Assembly: GCA_964564695.1 (NCBI GenBank)
Contig: CAZMCC010000072.1
Span: 1 to 20,664 of the forward strand
Length of the DNA stretch: 20,664 nucleotides
Source: CAZMCC01 sp964564695
Lineage (GTDB): Bacteria > Planctomycetota > Phycisphaerae > Phycisphaerales > UBA1924
Direction of reading: 5' to 3'
Shown here: positions 7,172 through 14,540 of the stretch, piece by piece
Layout: every line of letters begins with the position of its first letter
Position numbering within the stretch: the first letter of the stretch is position 1
The notes under the pieces: model-generated
Database searches by the model: none
Seen by the model: the letters and a program-made list of their open reading frames with translations, nothing else
What the model was told of the DNA's origin: nothing
Program-made: the position numbers and the translations under genes

Positions 7172-7177
7172 TACGAT
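7172..7177 (+). promoter_or_regulatory. Candidate -10 box (TACGAT) for the PIN/TRAM gene
   Basis: TACGAT ends 5 nt before GTG 7183, so transcription would begin at or within a base or two of the start codon, giving a leaderless mRNA. No Shine-Dalgarno precedes this GTG or the next in-frame ATG at 7204. Confidence 0.45.
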
Positions 7178-7182
7178 CCGGC

Positions 7183-8484
7183 GTGGAAACGACCGGTTCA
7201 TCGATGCCCCGAGCCACGAGCCCGCCTTCCGTGCCCGACCCGCTCGACGCGGCCCGGACGCGGGCGGCCCTGCTGCGGATCGTGCGGTACGCGTTCGCGG
7301 TGCTGCTGTTCACCGCGACGCTGCTGGCGATGATCCGGATCGACAAGTCGCCCGAAGGCACCACCGAAATAGTGATGGCGCTGGGGTGGTACCTGCCGCT
7401 GATGGCGGCGGTGGTGCTGATCGCGGTGGTGATCGCGATCGACGTGCTGACGCCGCACAAGAAGATCTCGACGATCTCGGGGGTGTTCCTGGGGCTGCTG
7501 GCGGGGATGGTGGCGACGTACGCGCTGACGTTCGTGATCGATGTCGTGATCGTGGGGTGGGAGCTTCAGAAACTGCCTCTGGTGAGCAGCGTGAAGGTGC
7601 TGATGGGGATCTGCCTGTGCTACCTGGGCGTGTCGACGGTGCTGCACACACAGGACGACTTCCGGCTGGTGATCCCGTACGTGGAGTTCAGCAAGACGCT
7701 GCGGGGGCCGCGCCCGCTGCTGCTGGACAGCTCGGTGCTCATCGACGCGCGGATCCTGTCGGTGGCGCAGACGGGGTTCCTGCAGGCGCCGGTGGCTGTG
7801 CCGCGGTTCGTGCTGACGGAATTGCAGGCGATGGCGGACTCGTCGGACCGCGTGAAGCGGGCCAAGGGGCGGCGCGGGCTCGAGGTGGTGAGCAAGCTGC
7901 AGCGCGGCGGCGAGGTCGACGTCACGATCGACGAGACAGAAGTGCCCGGGACCGGGGCGGACCAGATGCTCGTGGAGCTGGCGCGCCGGATGCCGGCGAC
8001 GATCGTGACGGCGGACTCGGGGCTGGCGCGGGTGAGCCAGATCCAGGGCGTGCCGATCCTGAACCTGCGCGACCTGGTGGATGCGCTGCGCCCGATGCTG
8101 GCGCCGGGGGACAGCGTGACGATCCGGCCGGTGCGTCCGGGCGAGCAGCCGGGACAGGCCGTGGGGTATCTGGACGACGGCACGATGATCGTGGTCGAGG
8201 ACGCGGTGAACGCGATCGACCGGGACGTGCGGGTGGACGTGGTGTCGGCGCTGCAGACGTCGGCGGGACGGCTGGTGTTTGCGCGGCTGGCGGACGGGGA
8301 GCGGGGGAGCGAGCCGGCGAAGCGGGGCGAGCCCGTGGCGGCGACGGAGCCGGAGGGCAACGGGGTGTCGGCGCCCGAGGAACGCCAGCCCATCGCGGGC
8401 GAGACCGCCCCGGTGAAGATGAAGGGGCCGTTCCCGCCCAAGCCGCCGGCGCACTCGCCGAGCCCGCGCAACCCGCGACGGTGA
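7183..8484 (+). CDS. Membrane-anchored PIN/TRAM domain protein (YacL-like)
   Basis: This 433-residue protein starts with four hydrophobic segments (about 32-51, 66-88, 99-121 and 136-153). A PIN domain follows: LLLDSSVLID at 179-188 with D182 and D188, E213 in LTELQ, D260 in GADQML and D278 in TADSGLARV, a full acidic set expected for a metal-dependent ribonuclease. A TRAM domain (about 305-370, SVTIRPVRPG, then VGYLDDGTMIVVEDA) could bind RNA. The tail after about 375 is Pro/Glu-rich and low in complexity. The order 4TM-PIN-TRAM matches YacL of Bacillus and relatives, whose exact role is unsettled. The start is GTG 7183, with ATG 7204 as alternative. The gene is divergent from the SRP RNA and convergent with the transporter. 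Confidence 0.9.
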   Translation: METTGSSMPRATSPPSVPDPLDAARTRAALLRIVRYAFAVLLFTATLLAMIRIDKSPEGTTEIVMALGWYLPLMAAVVLIAVVIAIDVLTPHKKISTISGVFLGLLAGMVATYALTFVIDVVIVGWELQKLPLVSSVKVLMGICLCYLGVSTVLHTQDDFRLVIPYVEFSKTLRGPRPLLLDSSVLIDARILSVAQTGFLQAPVAVPRFVLTELQAMADSSDRVKRAKGRRGLEVVSKLQRGGEVDVTIDETEVPGTGADQMLVELARRMPATIVTADSGLARVSQIQGVPILNLRDLVDALRPMLAPGDSVTIRPVRPGEQPGQAVGYLDDGTMIVVEDAVNAIDRDVRVDVVSALQTSAGRLVFARLADGERGSEPAKRGEPVAATEPEGNGVSAPEERQPIAGETAPVKMKGPFPPKPPAHSPSPRNPRR

Positions 8485-8495
8485 ATGACCAAGGT

Positions 8496-8525
8496 CCGGC
8501 ATCTGCCCACAGCGGCCGATGCCGG
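8496..8525. terminator. Hairpin between convergent PIN/TRAM and EamA genes
   Basis: CCGGCATC (8496-8503) pairs with GATGCCGG (8518-8525) around a 14-nt loop, in the 66-nt gap between the two stop codons. There is no T tract on either strand, so intrinsic termination is uncertain. Confidence 0.45.
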
Positions 8526-8550
8526 GCACCCGCGCTTCGCCGCGACCCGG

Positions 8551-9669
8551 TCATCGCTGGGCGGCCGAGCCGCAGAGCTCTTCCTCTTCGTCGACAGCGG
8601 CTTCGATCGTGCGGGCCGGGCGGGCCGGGCGGTTGAACGTCACGATGAGCACGACACCGGCGATGATGATGGCGGCGGCGAGGAGGGTCTGAGTGGTGAG
8701 GGTTTCCTTGCCGAGCCACCACCCCAGCCACACCGCGACAACGGGGTTGACGTACGCGTAGGTCGCGACGCGCGAGGGCGTGGTGACGCCGAGCAGCCAG
8801 ATGTAGGCCGTGAACCCGATGAGCGAGCCGGCGGTGATGAGGTAGACGACCGAGAGCACGGGTGTGGCGGAGGTCAACGACACGGCCCGCACCTGGGAAA
8901 ACTCGCCGGCGGCGGCGGAGACGATGAGCAGGGCAACTCCGCCGCACACGAGCTGCATGGCGGTGGAGAGGAAGGGCGATGGCGGCAGCCCGCCGGAGCG
9001 GGCGGCGCGGCGCGAGTAGAGCGAGCCGTTGGCCCAGCAGAAGCTCGAGAGGAGCACGGCCGCGGCGCCGATGGCGGGCCAGATGGGGCCGACGGTGGCG
9101 ACGGTTCCGCCGCCGGACGCGGTGTGCTCACCGGGGCGGAAGGCGTCGAGCACCCTGGGGCCGATGAGCATGACGACGCCGGCGAAGCCCAGGGCGATGC
9201 CGAGCCACGCGGCGAGGGGACGGCGCGGGGCTGCGGCGGCCGCGTCGCGCTCCCACAGGCGCTCGAGCAGGGCCATCCAGATGGGGAGCATCGCGATGAG
9301 CAGCGCGACGAGGCTCGAGGGGATGAACTGGGTGGAGAAGGTGACCAGGCCGTTGCCGCCCAGGAGCAAGAGCGTGCCGACGACGGCGGCGTTGCGCCAG
9401 TGGCGCGGGGTCGGGCGGCCCGGAGCGGAGAAGCCGGCGCGCCCGCGGACGAGGGCGTAGAGGATGACGCCGGCGAGCAGGTTGCGGATGCCGGCCATGA
9501 AGAACGGGGGGAAGCCGTCGGGCGGCGCGATGGCGAGCTTGATCCCCAGGTACGTGGAACCCCAGAAAAAGTACAAGGACAGGAAGGCCGCGATGATGAG
9601 GAGCGGTGCGGGGGTGGGGAGGGCGGAGGAGGGGGCGGGGCGCGGCGCCGGCGCGGCGGGGCTGGTCAC
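8551..9669 (-). CDS. EamA/DMT-superfamily transporter
   Basis: This inner-membrane protein of 372 residues has about ten hydrophobic segments in two EamA halves. The first half starts with a helix of the form SLYFFWGSTYLGIKLAI (about 31-47) and continues with PPFFMAGIRNLLAG; the second half includes LSVVYLITAGSLIGFTAYIW and the segment RVATYAYVNPVVAVWLGW, both typical of YedA-like drug/metabolite exporters. The substrate cannot be told from sequence. The C-terminal tail is acidic (EEEEL). The start is GTG 9669, with GGAG about 7 nt upstream; the frame is open far upstream but is not protein-like there. The gene stands alone, divergent from the HAF-repeat gene. Confidence 0.9.
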   Translation of the reverse strand: MTSPAAPAPRPAPSSALPTPAPLLIIAAFLSLYFFWGSTYLGIKLAIAPPDGFPPFFMAGIRNLLAGVILYALVRGRAGFSAPGRPTPRHWRNAAVVGTLLLLGGNGLVTFSTQFIPSSLVALLIAMLPIWMALLERLWERDAAAAAPRRPLAAWLGIALGFAGVVMLIGPRVLDAFRPGEHTASGGGTVATVGPIWPAIGAAAVLLSSFCWANGSLYSRRAARSGGLPPSPFLSTAMQLVCGGVALLIVSAAAGEFSQVRAVSLTSATPVLSVVYLITAGSLIGFTAYIWLLGVTTPSRVATYAYVNPVVAVWLGWWLGKETLTTQTLLAAAIIIAGVVLIVTFNRPARPARTIEAAVDEEEELCGSAAQR

Positions 9670-9829
9670 AACGTCTCCAATTGGGGATCGGGGGGGTCGA
9701 GTGGGGATCGGGTGCGGCGGAGACTCGCAGCGTATGCAGCGATGAGACGTACCGAACGTCGCGCCGACGCACCCATGGATAACCCGCGCGGTCCTTACGA
9801 TGCGTGCCGCGGGGGCCGATGAGGACCTC
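9670..9829. promoter_or_regulatory. Divergent promoter gap, EamA gene / HAF-repeat gene
   Basis: The gap is 160 nt long. On the plus strand TACGAT at 9796-9801 is a likely -10 box: it overlaps the in-frame ATG at 9800, which therefore cannot be the start, and leaves a short leader to ATG 9830. No operator-like palindrome was found. Confidence 0.45.
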
Positions 9830-10936
9830 ATGCGGACCCATCTCAAGACGTGCGCTCTGCTCACCGCGACTTTCCTGTCTGGGCATGCCCGCGGCGCGGC
9901 GGCCCCCCCCACACCCCCGACGTACCGCGTCGACGTGCTTTCTGAGCTGGCGCCGCCGTCCTGGGACATGGTGTACCCCAACGCGCTCTCCGCGTCGGGG
10001 CTCGCCGTCGGGTACGCGACGGCGCCGGGCCAGGTGGTGCGCGGCTGGACGTGGGACGGCTCGGCGCTGCGGATGCTCATGCCGCCCAAGGGACTCGGGG
10101 GCGCGACCTACGCCTCCGATGTGAACGCCTCGGGCACGGTGCTGGGATGGATTGACGTCGACGGCGTCGGCACGCCGGCGACCTGGGACGCCGGCGACCT
10201 GCTGGGCACGCTGCCCCGCCTCGACCCCGCTGAACGTGCGAGCGCCTACGGCCTCAACGACCTGGGCGACGTCGTCGGCGCGAGCGTGAGCACCGGATTG
10301 CTGTGGCACGACGGCGCGGTGTCGCCCGTCGCTCCGGTGGCCGGAACCTGGCGGGCCCACCCGATGCACATCAACAACGCGGGGCTCATGGCCGGCCTCG
10401 CCGTGACCGACGGGAGCGCACGCCCGGCCCGCTGGGTCGACGGCGTGGGCGAGCTGCTGCCCGTGCCCGCGGCGCCCGCGGGCGAGAGCTGGTTCGCGTT
10501 CAGCGTGAACGACATGAACGAGCGCGGCGACATCATCGGCTCGAGCTTCGTGATCGGCGCCGCCGCGCAGGGGTATGTCTGGCGCGACGGCGAGGTGGTC
10601 GATATCGCCGATTTCGAGCCCGGACTGATCACGCTCCCCAGCGGCATCAACGACGCGGGCTGGGTCGTCGGCATGCAGCACGACATGACCGAGGGAAGGA
10701 CGGCCTTCCTGTGGATCGACGGCGTGATGCACGACCTCTCGGCCCTGCTCGCTCCTGAATTCGCCGGCCTCGAGCTGCTCACCGCGAATTCGATCAACAA
10801 CAGCGGCGTGATCGTCGCGACGGCGTGGATCGACGGAGGCCGGTTCCCGGTGCTGCTGACGCCGGTTCCCTCGCCGGGCGGGGCGGCGGCGCTCGTCGTC
10901 GCCCTGGGCGCGGTGCTTGCCCGGCGTCGGCGGTAG
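9830..10936 (+). CDS. Exported HAF-repeat protein with PEP-CTERM-like tail
   Basis: This is a predicted secreted or surface protein of 368 residues. After a signal-like N-terminus (MRTHLKTCALLTATFLSG) it has about seven repeats of 40-50 residues, each with a turn of the type NxxGxxxG: SASGLAVGY, NASGTVLGW, NDLGDVVGA, NNAGLMAGL, MNERGDIIGS, NDAGWVVGM and NNSGVIVAT. These are HAF-type extracellular repeats, often modelled as propeller blades. The C-terminus has PVPSPGG, a hydrophobic helix and RRRR, the pattern of PEP-CTERM-like exosortase sorting signals as used by planctomycetes. ATG 9830, preceded by GAGG, is chosen over ATG 9800, which overlaps a -10-like box. No catalytic motif is visible; the function is unknown. 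Confidence 0.82.
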   Translation: MRTHLKTCALLTATFLSGHARGAAAPPTPPTYRVDVLSELAPPSWDMVYPNALSASGLAVGYATAPGQVVRGWTWDGSALRMLMPPKGLGGATYASDVNASGTVLGWIDVDGVGTPATWDAGDLLGTLPRLDPAERASAYGLNDLGDVVGASVSTGLLWHDGAVSPVAPVAGTWRAHPMHINNAGLMAGLAVTDGSARPARWVDGVGELLPVPAAPAGESWFAFSVNDMNERGDIIGSSFVIGAAAQGYVWRDGEVVDIADFEPGLITLPSGINDAGWVVGMQHDMTEGRTAFLWIDGVMHDLSALLAPEFAGLELLTANSINNSGVIVATAWIDGGRFPVLLTPVPSPGGAAALVVALGAVLARRRR

Positions 10937-10941
10937 CCAGC

Positions 10942-10947
10942 TAGCCT
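10942..10947 (+). promoter_or_regulatory. Candidate -10 box (TAGCCT) for the lipoprotein gene
   Basis: TAGCCT ends 6 nt before ATG 10954 and there is no Shine-Dalgarno, so a leaderless message starting at the ATG is plausible. It lies 5 nt after the HAF gene stop, so read-through from that gene is also possible. Confidence 0.4.
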
Positions 10948-10953
10948 TGCGGC

Positions 10954-11982
10954 ATGACGAACCTCACTTCCCGTCGTGCCCGCGGGCTGGTTCTGCTCCT
11001 GCCGGTGTGCGGCCTGCTCCAGGGCTGCGTCGCGTGGGAGATCCGCGACGGGATACGCGAATCGAACTCCACCGTCGCCGAGTCGAACCGCAAGGTCGGC
11101 GAGGCCTCGGCCCAGATCGAGCTGGCTCGCGGGCAGATCGCGGGGGCCTCGGCCGAGATCACGCGCGCGAGCGTGGGGATCGAGATGGCCAACACGAGGA
11201 TCGAGGCGGCCAACGCACGCATCGAAACCGTCGAGAACCAGATCGAGACGACCGAGACGCGGATCGAGAGCACCGAGCGGCGCATCGAGAGCATGGAGGG
11301 TGTCGTCGAGAACCGGATGGCGCAGCTCAACCGGGTGGTCGACGACATCCAGCCCAAGCTCGAGAAGCTCTACCCGATCACCACCTCGCTCTCGCACCTC
11401 GACGCCCACCTGCGGTCGGTGCGCAAGACGATCGTCTCCCTCAACGACCAGATGCCGTTCTTCGAGCTCGACGCCGACCCGCTCGATTCCGTGCCGCCGC
11501 CGGTGACGGAGACCGGGGTCCCGCCGGAAGGCGGGATCACATCGAGCGGCGAGCCGTTGACGCCGCCGCCCGCGCCGGGGGCAGCGCCCGAGGGCGCGGG
11601 TGCGGCCGCCGAAGGCGCCGGTGCGCCCGGTGCGGCGCCGGCGGGCGCCGCGGCGGAATCGGCGAAGCCGAAGCGCGAGCTGCTGCTGGGCACGTGGCTG
11701 CGCGAGCACCCGTCGGTGGGTGTGGCGCTGATCTTCCTCGAGGACGGCGTGTACATCCTCGACGCCAACGGACCGAACTCCGAACGCGGCACGTGGAAGC
11801 GCGACGGCGAATCGGTGGTGCTCACGCCGACCACGATGGCGCCCGCGCCGCCGCCTCAGCCCGGGCAGCCGGCCCAGCAGCCCACGGCGCGGCCGGAGCG
11901 TCGCTACAAGATCCTCGGGCGCGCGGTGCGGGTGCTCACGCTCGACGGGGAGGGTGGGGTGCTGGTGTTCTCGCGGCCGTGA
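10954..11982 (+). CDS. Lipoprotein with long regular coiled coil and C-terminal beta domain
   Basis: This 342-residue protein starts with a lipoprotein signal: R7-R10, a hydrophobic core and LLQGC with lipidation at C25. Residues about 40-116 form eleven consecutive heptads, each with Ile or Val at its second position, for example RIEAANA, RIETVEN, QIETTET, RIESTER and RIESMEG (82-116), a very regular coiled coil. A Pro/Ala/Gly-rich linker (about 180-235) leads to a C-terminal domain of about 110 residues starting LLLGTWLREHPSVGVALIFLEDG and containing GTWKRDGESVVLTP, which resembles small lipocalin-like beta folds (inference). It is probably an envelope structural protein anchored by its lipid. 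I do not recognise a named family. It converges with dinG across a family B element. Confidence 0.8.
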   Translation: MTNLTSRRARGLVLLLPVCGLLQGCVAWEIRDGIRESNSTVAESNRKVGEASAQIELARGQIAGASAEITRASVGIEMANTRIEAANARIETVENQIETTETRIESTERRIESMEGVVENRMAQLNRVVDDIQPKLEKLYPITTSLSHLDAHLRSVRKTIVSLNDQMPFFELDADPLDSVPPPVTETGVPPEGGITSSGEPLTPPPAPGAAPEGAGAAAEGAGAPGAAPAGAAAESAKPKRELLLGTWLREHPSVGVALIFLEDGVYILDANGPNSERGTWKRDGESVVLTPTTMAPAPPPQPGQPAQQPTARPERRYKILGRAVRVLTLDGEGGVLVFSRP

Positions 11983-11987
11983 TGCGC

Positions 11988-12103
11988 TGAGCGAGCCGTG
12001 AGCGCGAGCTCACGGTTGTGCGCAGATTGCGGTGCGTCGTCGGCAAACCGGGTTGACCGTGCCCGGAGAAGTTCACCGTGAGCTTGCGCTCACGGCTCGT
12101 TCA
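11988..12103. repeat. Family B hairpin element, copy 2
   Basis: It fills the gap between the lipoprotein stop (11982) and the dinG stop (12106) almost exactly. The arms 11988-12015 and 12076-12103 are 28 nt each and pair at 26 positions. The inner hairpins are CCGTGAGC-GCGA-GCTCACGG and CCGTGAGC-TTGC-GCTCACGG. A middle hairpin CCGGG/CCCGG lies at 12048-12066. It has the same orientation and setting as copy 1. Confidence 0.9.
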
Positions 12104-12105
12104 AC

Positions 12106-14409
12106 TCAGTCGTAATCCGGCGCCGGATCGTGCGGATCCGGCTCGATCACGTGGATCGGGATGCCCGCGGGCAGCGCGTCGAGGAACGCGCGGCCGTAGC
12201 GGGTCGTCACCAGGCGCGGGTCGAGAACGACGACGCGCCCGTGGTCGCTGCGGGTGCGGATGAGGCGACCGAAGCCCTGCTTGAATCGCAGCACGGCCCG
12301 CGGCAAGGAGTCCTCGGCGAACGGGTTCCCGCCGCGGGCCTTGATGCGGTCGAGACGGGCCTGAGTGAGCGGGCGATCCGGGGGCTCGAAGGGCAGTCGC
12401 GTGATGATGACGTTGCGGAGCGCACGCCCGGGGACGTCGACGCCCTGCCAGAAACTCGCCGCGCCGAACAGCACGGCCCCCGGCGGCGGCTCCTCCGTGA
12501 GGCCGCCCGCCTGCTCGACTTCCTGGGCCTCGTGGTGGTCCTTGAAGACGCTGAGGAGCTGCGAGCGCGGGCCGTCACGGCCCTGGGCGATGAGCGGCAG
12601 GCCCAGATCCGCGAGCTTGGGGGCAAGCATGTCCGCGCACGCATTGAGCGTGGCGAAGCTCGTGAACAGCACGAACGCGCCGCCGCGGGTGGCTTTGACA
12701 TGGTGAAGGATGCGGGCCGAGAGCTCACGTGCGTGGGACTGGTCGGACATGAAGCGGGCCGCGGCCGGGACGGGAACGCCGCCGGCGCCCGGCGAGCGCG
12801 GGTTGGGCATCGTCGCGTCGATGTAGAGCTCGGCCTGGCCGGCGTAGTCGAAGGGGCTGTCGAGCTGCATGGTCTTCGCGTCGTCGCAGCCCAGGCGGGT
12901 CATGATGTGGGCGAAGGCGGTCTCGGCCCGCTCCATCGGCTCCTCGGGATCGACGGCCCGCGTCGCGAGCGTGGCGCTGGTGAGCGTGACGGAGATCGGC
13001 GTGCGCGTCGGCTCGGCCGGGGCGCCGACGCCGGACTCGGATTCCTCGCTCGTGGTCAGCTTCGCACTGAAGAGTTGCGAGCGGAGAATCGGGGCGACGT
13101 CGACCGGGGCGCACGCGAGGCGGACGTTCGCGAAGCGGCGCCCGTTGCGCGGGTTGCGCGGGGCGTCGGAAGGCGGCGGCGCGTCATCCCCCCCACCACC
13201 ACCCGCCTCGATCCAGTAGACCTGGCCGGGCAGGGTCTGCCCGATAAGGGACTCGGCCTCGTCGGCGATCGACGCGGCCCGTGCGGTGTACGCGTTGAGC
13301 TCGTACTTGTCGGCCTCGGTCTTCACCAGCTCGCGCAGGGCCTTGAGGCGGAGGCCGAGCGTCCGCATCGCGGGCGTGAGCGCGTTCTCGACGGCGTCGA
13401 TGGCGTCGACACGCCCGCTCGAGCTCTTGTGACGGCGCGCATAGTCCGCGAGGTCCTCGAAGAACATGCGGCTGCACGTCTCGGCCTCGAGCACGCCCTT
13501 GCACGCGTTGTCGACCGCGGTGATGCGGGCGGCGTCGCCGGACTCGCTCGTCTCGAGGTGGGCGAGGAAGCCCTTGCCGGTGCGGATGTGGTAGAGGGTG
13601 TTGAGGAGGTGCGCGACGCGGGACTCGGTGAGGCTGAGGCCGAAGTGCTCGGACGCGACGTCTTCGACGCCGTGGGCCTCGTCGAGGATGACGTGGTGGT
13701 ACGCGGGGATGAACCCGACGCCGCGGGACTTGAGCGCGAGGTCGGCGAAGAACACCGCGTGGTTGCACACGAGCAGGTTCCCCAGCTCCATCTCGCGGCG
13801 CGACTTCTGGTAGAAGCAGACCTCGTGCTTGGGGCACTTGCGCCCCATGCAGTTCCCCGAATCCGACTGCACGCGGTCCCACACGCCGGGGCGCGGCACG
13901 GCGGGGAGCGTGCTGAGCGAGCCGTCGGTGGTTTCGCGGGCCCACTCGTTGATGATGTCGAGGCTCTCGCGCTCGGCGGGGCTGGGGAAGAGCGAGAGGG
14001 CGCGGGAAGACGCGAGATCCAGGCGTCGGAGAGACACGTAGTTGCCGCGGCCTTTGACGAGGACGGGGCGAAGCGTGGCCGCGAGGGCCTCGGGGACGCC
14101 CCAGTCGCCGAGGGTGGACATCAGGAACGGGATGTCCTTGTGGATGAGCTGTTCCTGCAGCGCGATGGTGTTGGTGGCGACGACGACGCGCTCCTGGTGG
14201 AGGAGCACGCGGGCGATCGCGGGGACGAGGTAGGCGAAGGACTTGCCGACGCCGGTGCCGGCCTCGACGAGGAGGTGGGAGCGCCGGTCCATCGCGGCCG
14301 AGACCGCCGACGCCATCGCGAGCTGCTGCGGGCGCGACTCGTGGCGCGGGCCGAGCCGCGTCGCGAGGGGGCCGGAGGGGCCGAGGATTTGGGAGGCGGT
14401 CAGGGGCAC
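12106..14409 (-). CDS. dinG: DinG/YoaA-type ATP-dependent DNA helicase (XPD-like superfamily 2)
   Basis: DinG-family helicases unwind DNA 5' to 3' and act in repair and replication-conflict removal. The protein has 767 residues. Motif I EAGTGVGKS ends at S57, DEAH is at 243-246, and the C-terminal motifs are GAASFWQGVDVPG and QGFGRLIRT. The iron-sulfur region has C187, C192 and C198, but the position where relatives usually have the first Cys, after KGRGNY, is S126 (NYVSLRRL). A Cys at 215 (LLVCNH) stands where Val is usual. The start is GTG 14409: upstream is a -10-like TATCCT 5 nt away and no Shine-Dalgarno. It lies downstream of ffh on the same strand with a family C element between. Assignment to the DinG/YoaA group is firm, the exact subtype is not. 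Confidence 0.92.
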   Translation of the reverse strand: MPLTASQILGPSGPLATRLGPRHESRPQQLAMASAVSAAMDRRSHLLVEAGTGVGKSFAYLVPAIARVLLHQERVVVATNTIALQEQLIHKDIPFLMSTLGDWGVPEALAATLRPVLVKGRGNYVSLRRLDLASSRALSLFPSPAERESLDIINEWARETTDGSLSTLPAVPRPGVWDRVQSDSGNCMGRKCPKHEVCFYQKSRREMELGNLLVCNHAVFFADLALKSRGVGFIPAYHHVILDEAHGVEDVASEHFGLSLTESRVAHLLNTLYHIRTGKGFLAHLETSESGDAARITAVDNACKGVLEAETCSRMFFEDLADYARRHKSSSGRVDAIDAVENALTPAMRTLGLRLKALRELVKTEADKYELNAYTARAASIADEAESLIGQTLPGQVYWIEAGGGGGDDAPPPSDAPRNPRNGRRFANVRLACAPVDVAPILRSQLFSAKLTTSEESESGVGAPAEPTRTPISVTLTSATLATRAVDPEEPMERAETAFAHIMTRLGCDDAKTMQLDSPFDYAGQAELYIDATMPNPRSPGAGGVPVPAAARFMSDQSHARELSARILHHVKATRGGAFVLFTSFATLNACADMLAPKLADLGLPLIAQGRDGPRSQLLSVFKDHHEAQEVEQAGGLTEEPPPGAVLFGAASFWQGVDVPGRALRNVIITRLPFEPPDRPLTQARLDRIKARGGNPFAEDSLPRAVLRFKQGFGRLIRTRSDHGRVVVLDPRLVTTRYGRAFLDALPAGIPIHVIEPDPHDPAPDYD

Positions 14410-14414
14410 GGTGG

Positions 14415-14420
14415 AGGATA
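14415..14420 (-). promoter_or_regulatory. Candidate -10 box (TATCCT) for dinG
   Basis: TATCCT on the minus strand ends 5 nt before GTG 14409, consistent with a leaderless dinG message. The -35 position would fall inside the family C element. Confidence 0.45.
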
Positions 14421-14429
14421 GAAGCCGAC

Positions 14430-14522
14430 GGGTGCCACTACCGGCCGCTTTGGGCCGGTAGTGCTCGGGCGTGTCACATTGTGCTTCGCACTACCCGCCC
14501 AAAGCGGCGGGTAGTGGCACCC
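14430..14522. repeat. Family C paired-hairpin element
   Basis: Two 34-nt arms (14430-14463 and 14489-14522) are inverted with 32 of 34 matching. Each begins or ends with GGGTGC and holds an 11-bp hairpin, starting CACTACC, around a GCTTTG-type loop. The two arm differences fall on the two sides of the same base pair, so both hairpins stay fully paired. The element lies 18 nt after the ffh stop and just upstream of dinG. GGGTGCCACT repeats are, from memory, common in planctomycete genomes and resemble REP elements. Confidence 0.9.
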
Positions 14523-14540
14523 GATCCCCGCGACCCACGC

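Noticed and set aside
8485..9822. Plus-strand open frame opposite the EamA transporter
   Set aside because: Asp/Gly/Glu-rich shadow without motifs; the minus strand encodes ten hydrophobic segments.
9800..9829. ATG 9800 as the HAF gene start
   Set aside because: It overlaps the likely -10 box and precedes a non-signal-like stretch; ATG 9830 gives a clean signal peptide.
12130..14421. Long plus-strand open frame opposite dinG
   Set aside because: Arg/Gly/Val/Glu-biased shadow; the minus strand has intact helicase motifs across the whole length.
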